Of a stretch of DNA of 64,000 nucleotides, positions 61,349 through 64,000 are shown one piece after another. The translations under genes were made by a program, and so were the position numbers. The stretch comes from Panacagrimonas sp052387695 (GTDB lineage Bacteria; Pseudomonadota; Gammaproteobacteria; Nevskiales; Nevskiaceae). The stretch lies in NCBI GenBank assembly GCA_052387695.1, contig JBQTIX010000119.1, positions 1 through 64,000 on the forward strand, in the 5' to 3' direction. The notes under the pieces are model-generated. The model was given only the letters and a program-made list of their open reading frames with translations. It made no database searches and was not told the origin of the DNA. The first letter of the stretch is position 1. Each line of letters opens with the position of its first letter.

Positions 61349-62243
61349 TGCGTTTCTCCTGCTGATCACCTGCCCGCTTCTGGGCGGCTTGGCCGCACGC
61401 CTGCGCCTGATGCCGGATCAAAGCTTCGCCGTGATCAACGCCTGGGTCCTGCGCATCGCGTTTCCCGCTCTGGTTCTTGAACAGGTGCCACGCCTGGTGT
61501 GGGAACCTGCACTGGTGTTCGCCGCCGCGGCACCCTGGGTGGTGATCGGCGGCGCACTGATCCTGATTCCGCTGATCGGCCGGCGCCTGGGCTTTGACCG
61601 CGTAACGATCGGCGCCTTGGTGATGACCTGCGGTTTCGGCAATACGGCGTTCATCGGCCTGCCGATGATCGGCGCGCTCGCCGGACCGGAGACAGTGGGG
61701 CCGGCGCTGATCGCGGATCAACTTGGCAGTTTCATCGCCGTGTCCACCGTCGGCATGGTCGCAGCGTCGATGTTTGCCGGCGACCGCATCGAGCCACGCG
61801 ATGCGGTCATGCGGGTGCTGCGTTCCCCGCCCTTCATCGCGCTGGTGGTTGCGCTGTGCGTGCGTGCGGCGGGAGGGTGGCCGCAGGACGTCGCTATCGT
61901 CCTGCACCGCCTCGGCGACACGCTCACACCGATGGCACTGTTCTCCGTGGGCTTGCAGTTTCGACTCGGTGCCTGGCAGGGGCGCAAAGGGCCGCTGGCA
62001 GTGGGACTGGCGTGGAAGCTGGTGCTTGCGCCGTTGGCGGTCGTGGCGCTTGCGGCGGCGTGCGGCGTCGGCGGCCCGCCGGCTGTGGCGGGTATTCTCC
62101 AGGCAGCACAGGGGCCAATGATCACCTCGGGGATCATGGCGCAGGAACATCGGCTGGCGCCGGAACTGGTGACCCTGGTGACCGGCGTCGGGATCGCGAT
62201 GTCGTTTGCCACCGCGCCGCTATGGTACTTGCTGGTCCGCTGA
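61344..62243 (+). CDS. AEC family transporter (auxin efflux carrier-like permease)
   Basis: A 299-residue membrane protein of about ten hydrophobic helices, starting with TTG at 61344 preceded by GGGGA. Helices include FLLLITCPLLGGLAARLRLM, FPALVLEQVPRLVWEPALVF, GALVMTCGFGNTAFIGLPMI and PLAVVALAAACGVGG. FGNTAFIGLPM and the later AAQGPMITSGIMA are the conserved discontinuous-helix regions of AEC carriers. It probably exports or imports a carboxylate or related anion. Its start lies in the third partial copy of the tandem repeat. Confidence 0.9.
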   Translation: MSAFLLLITCPLLGGLAARLRLMPDQSFAVINAWVLRIAFPALVLEQVPRLVWEPALVFAAAAPWVVIGGALILIPLIGRRLGFDRVTIGALVMTCGFGNTAFIGLPMIGALAGPETVGPALIADQLGSFIAVSTVGMVAASMFAGDRIEPRDAVMRVLRSPPFIALVVALCVRAAGGWPQDVAIVLHRLGDTLTPMALFSVGLQFRLGAWQGRKGPLAVGLAWKLVLAPLAVVALAAACGVGGPPAVAGILQAAQGPMITSGIMAQEHRLAPELVTLVTGVGIAMSFATAPLWYLLVR

Positions 62244-62334
62244 GGTCTGTCGGGTCCAAGCCCTGCACACCCCGCTGCCCGCACGGTCGCCGATCACGTA
62301 TCGTTGCAGCCGCCACCCCTCCAGGAAGAGTGCC

Positions 62335-62823
62335 ATGATCCGAATCCTGCCGCTGCTCGCTGTGACCCTGCTTGGCGCTTGCGCCGTCAAGCCCACGGCA
62401 CCGCCACCCAAGCCGACCGAATTCATCGTCCCCGCCGGCACCGAGTTCGTCTCCGACCTGTTCGGCTACTCGCAGGCCGCGCGCACCGGTCCCTGGATCA
62501 GCGTCTCCGCCCAGCCCGGTTTCGACATCGAGATGCGCGGCTTCCCGGACGAATTCAGCGCCCAGGTGATGGCGGCGTTTCGCAATCTCGAAGCCGTTCT
62601 CAAGGCGTCCGGTGCCGAGCTGACCGATGTGGTGGAGATCACCACGTACCAGCTCGACATGACCAAGTTCAACGACGTCGTGGACGCGCGTGCCGAGGTG
62701 TTCGGCGAACATCGACCTGCATGGACCGCGGTCGGGGTCAAGGAGCTGCCGTTGCCGAGCATGCAATTCCAAATCAGTGCGCGCGCCTTCACGCTGAGCA
62801 AGCCCGCTGCACCGGGCAAATGA
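62335..62823 (+). CDS. RidA/YjgF-family protein exported as a lipoprotein
   Basis: 162 residues. The N terminus MIRILPLLAVTLLGACAVKP is a short lipoprotein signal with lipobox LGAC, and the rest is a RidA-like domain (AGTEFVSDLFGYSQAA, VMAAFRNLEAVLKASGAELT, VVEITTYQLDMTKFNDV, the Arg in FQISARAF). RidA normally deaminates reactive enamines in the cytoplasm, so a membrane-anchored periplasmic form is unusual. ATG 62335 has AGGAAGAG upstream. It overlaps the CoA-binding protein gene by 4 nt. Confidence 0.86.
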   Translation: MIRILPLLAVTLLGACAVKPTAPPPKPTEFIVPAGTEFVSDLFGYSQAARTGPWISVSAQPGFDIEMRGFPDEFSAQVMAAFRNLEAVLKASGAELTDVVEITTYQLDMTKFNDVVDARAEVFGEHRPAWTAVGVKELPLPSMQFQISARAFTLSKPAAPGK

Positions 62824-63257
62824 ACTGGTGCGACAACCTGATCGACGATACCGAGGGTATCCGGCAGTTGCTGGCCTCGACACGAACCATCGCCGTGCTC
62901 GGCATCAAGACGGAGGAACAGTCCGATCAACCGGCCTGGTACGTCCCGGTGTATCTGGCCCAGGCGGGCTTCGAAGTCATTCCGGTACCGGTGTACTACC
63001 CCGAGCTTCAGTCGATTCTCGGGCGCAGGGTCTACCGCAGGCTGGCCGACATTCCCGGTGACATCGATCTGCTCGACGTGTTCCGGCGACCGTCCGATTT
63101 GCCCGGGCACCTGGAGGATATTCTCGCCAGTCGCCCGAAAGCGGTCTGGCTACAGCTCGGCATCCGACACGAGGCGTTCGCGGAGTCGCTGGCGCGTGTG
63201 GGGATCAAGGTCGTACAGGATCGGTGCCTGATGGTGGAGCATCGGCGATACGGTTGA
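62820..63257 (+). CDS. CoA-binding (succinyl-CoA synthetase-like) domain protein
   Basis: A 145-residue soluble protein with a Rossmann-like CoA-binding domain. RTIAVLGIKTEEQSDQPAWY near residue 22-41, GRRVYRRLADIPGDIDLLDV, FRRPSDLPGHLEDIL and KAVWLQLGIRHEAFAE are all typical, as is the Cys in VVQDRCLMVEHRRY. Such small proteins (YccU-like) bind CoA or acyl-CoA; their physiological role is unclear. Starts inside the RidA stop codon. Confidence 0.92.
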   Translation: MNWCDNLIDDTEGIRQLLASTRTIAVLGIKTEEQSDQPAWYVPVYLAQAGFEVIPVPVYYPELQSILGRRVYRRLADIPGDIDLLDVFRRPSDLPGHLEDILASRPKAVWLQLGIRHEAFAESLARVGIKVVQDRCLMVEHRRYG

Positions 63258-63320
63258 ATCGAGAACCGGCTGCGGACCCGTCTTCTCAAACCGAATCGTG
63301 CAGAACCATCACGCTCGATA

Positions 63321-63356
63321 TTCTCCGTTCGTGCTTGTCGAAGCCCGAACGGAGAA
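63321..63356. repeat. Hairpin-forming intergenic repeat (family G)
   Basis: TTCTCCGTTCG (63321-63331) and CGAACGGAGAA (63346-63356) form an 11-bp stem with an inner GCTT-GTCG-AAGC stem. The following TTCGACGAACTCAGGTCC resembles the CTTCGACAAGCTCAGG part of a repeat common in many bacterial genomes. It lies between the CoA-binding gene and the convergent charged-protein gene and lacks a T-run. Confidence 0.75.
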
Positions 63357-63443
63357 CGAGTGCGGGCGCTTCGACGAACTCAGGTCCAGCGCCGGCCCCT
63401 GTCAGCAGAGGGCGACAGGCCTTGGATTTGCTTCACGTAGCGA

Positions 63444-63815
63444 CTACTTGGCGGGCTCGCCGTTCTCGATTGCATCCTTGAGTTTTTCACGACGCTCCTT
63501 GCGATTCTCCTGCCGATCCGCCTGGCGTTCATCCGACTTGCCCTGTCGCGTGTCTTCGCGTTCCTCGCGATTTCCGGCACGACGATCATGGGCCGCCTCC
63601 ACTTTTTCGTTACCGTCGCGTTTCTCCACACGAGCGTCGTGGCGCTCCTCGCGATTGCCCTGGCGTGTGTCGCGATTCTCGCGCCGCTGCTCCTGCCGCT
63701 CCTTGGCTGCCTCGACCGCCGTCTTGTCGGCTGCGGATTCGTCCGCAGCCATGACGGTGCCGGCCGACCAGGAGAGCAACACGCCACTGCACAGCGTCAT
63801 CAGTAACTTCTTCAT
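63444..63815 (-). CDS. Small exported, highly charged Arg/Glu/Asp-rich protein
   Basis: 123 residues with a signal peptide (MKKLLMTLCSGVLLSWSAGT, cleavage near VMAA) and a mature part composed almost entirely of charged residues in imperfect repeats (QEQRRENRDTRQGNREERHD, NREEREDTRQGKSDERQ). It should form an extended or coiled-coil-like periplasmic helix. The start at 63815 has GGAGG upstream; the longer frame from 63998 is rejected. No enzyme motif. The function is not recognised; similar low-complexity exported proteins are poorly characterised. Confidence 0.82.
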   Translation of the reverse strand: MKKLLMTLCSGVLLSWSAGTVMAADESAADKTAVEAAKERQEQRRENRDTRQGNREERHDARVEKRDGNEKVEAAHDRRAGNREEREDTRQGKSDERQADRQENRKERREKLKDAIENGEPAK

Positions 63816-64000
63816 CACGTACCTCCAGCTAGTTGGGTCCGCGGATGGTGAAGGCCCTTCAGCGAACCCTGCATGAACGGAACCCGGTGACCCGATCGTT
63901 TCAACGCTGCAAACAGACGCGATCGTACTCCCGCTCGGCTCCGTGAGCATCCATGGCATCGCTCTCGCGGACCCTGCATCGCCCGCTACCCCGCTCAAGG
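63816..64000. other. Upstream region of the charged-protein gene to window end
   Basis: No gene or repeat is recognised in the last 185 bp. It presumably holds the promoter of the exported charged protein. The window ends here, so a neighbouring gene may start beyond it. Confidence 0.4.

Noticed and set aside
60180..62150. 656-residue minus-strand ORF opposite the FAD oxidase and AEC genes
   Set aside because: Spans two real genes on the other strand and has Arg/His/Gln-rich shadow composition.

Overview
The window is high-GC, gene-dense chromosomal DNA of a heterotrophic proteobacterium. The mix of an acyl-CoA/lipid-storage locus (wax ester synthase/DGAT, PlsB, HAD-PlsC fusion, GpsA), a DUF1302/DUF1329 pair, a Baeyer-Villiger-type operon, a DUF2236 oxygenase and standard gammaproteobacterial genes (HtpX, PrfC, BirA-CoaX, PutA, PlsY) suggests a gammaproteobacterium of the Nevskiales/Solimonadaceae type. 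This placement is inferred from gene content and is not proven. No rRNA, tRNA, CRISPR array, phage or transposase gene was found.

Layout. 0-10 kb: an ECF sigma factor with a YCII partner, a small unknown ORF ahead of a HyuA/HyuB (acetone carboxylase/oxoprolinase-like) pair, HtpX protease, a transglutaminase-like protein, and a DUF6918-like protein divergent from an ABC1/UbiB-type kinase. 10-19 kb: a secreted esterase, a MocR-type regulator, and a complete seven-gene Nit1 cluster (MSMEG_0572, nitrilase, radical SAM, GNAT, AIR-synthase-like, MSMEG_0570, flavoprotein). This cluster is preceded by a very good sigma-54 promoter and by MocR-like direct repeats that also occur ahead of the esterase. 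19-25 kb: an OmpA-family protein with a terminator, PrfC, and a cyclase/NB-ARC/TPR signalling protein. 24.8-28.6 kb: a copper-RiPP (HvfABC/bufferin-type) operon encoding a DoxX protein, a Cys-rich precursor with repeated [E/D][G/A]KCG motifs, the DUF692 (MNIO) enzyme and its DUF2063 partner, divergent from an AraC regulator. 28.6-31 kb: PlsY, BirA, CoaX. 31-37 kb: DUF1329 and DUF1302 envelope proteins around a DUF2236 oxygenase. 37-43 kb: a BVMO-SDR-hydrolase-esterase operon with a TetR regulator and the remnant of an acyl-CoA synthetase. 43-50 kb: enoyl-CoA hydratase, epimerase, acyltransferase, GNAT and PutA. 50-58 kb: a storage-lipid operon running from DHAP reduction to triacylglycerol/wax ester formation and lipolysis. 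58-64 kb: a BadH-like SDR with a palindromic operator candidate, sulfotransferase, FAD oxidase, AEC transporter, a RidA-like lipoprotein, a CoA-binding protein and a small charged exported protein.

Intergenic space is peppered with several families of long interspersed palindromes, often directly behind stop codons. One supplies the gpsA stop codon. Another, a 44-bp tandem unit, has apparently split an ancestral TTGA stop/start overlap. The most interesting blocks are the Nit1 cluster with its inferred sigma-54/MocR control, and the HvfABC-type peptide operon with an internal terminator between precursor and modification genes.
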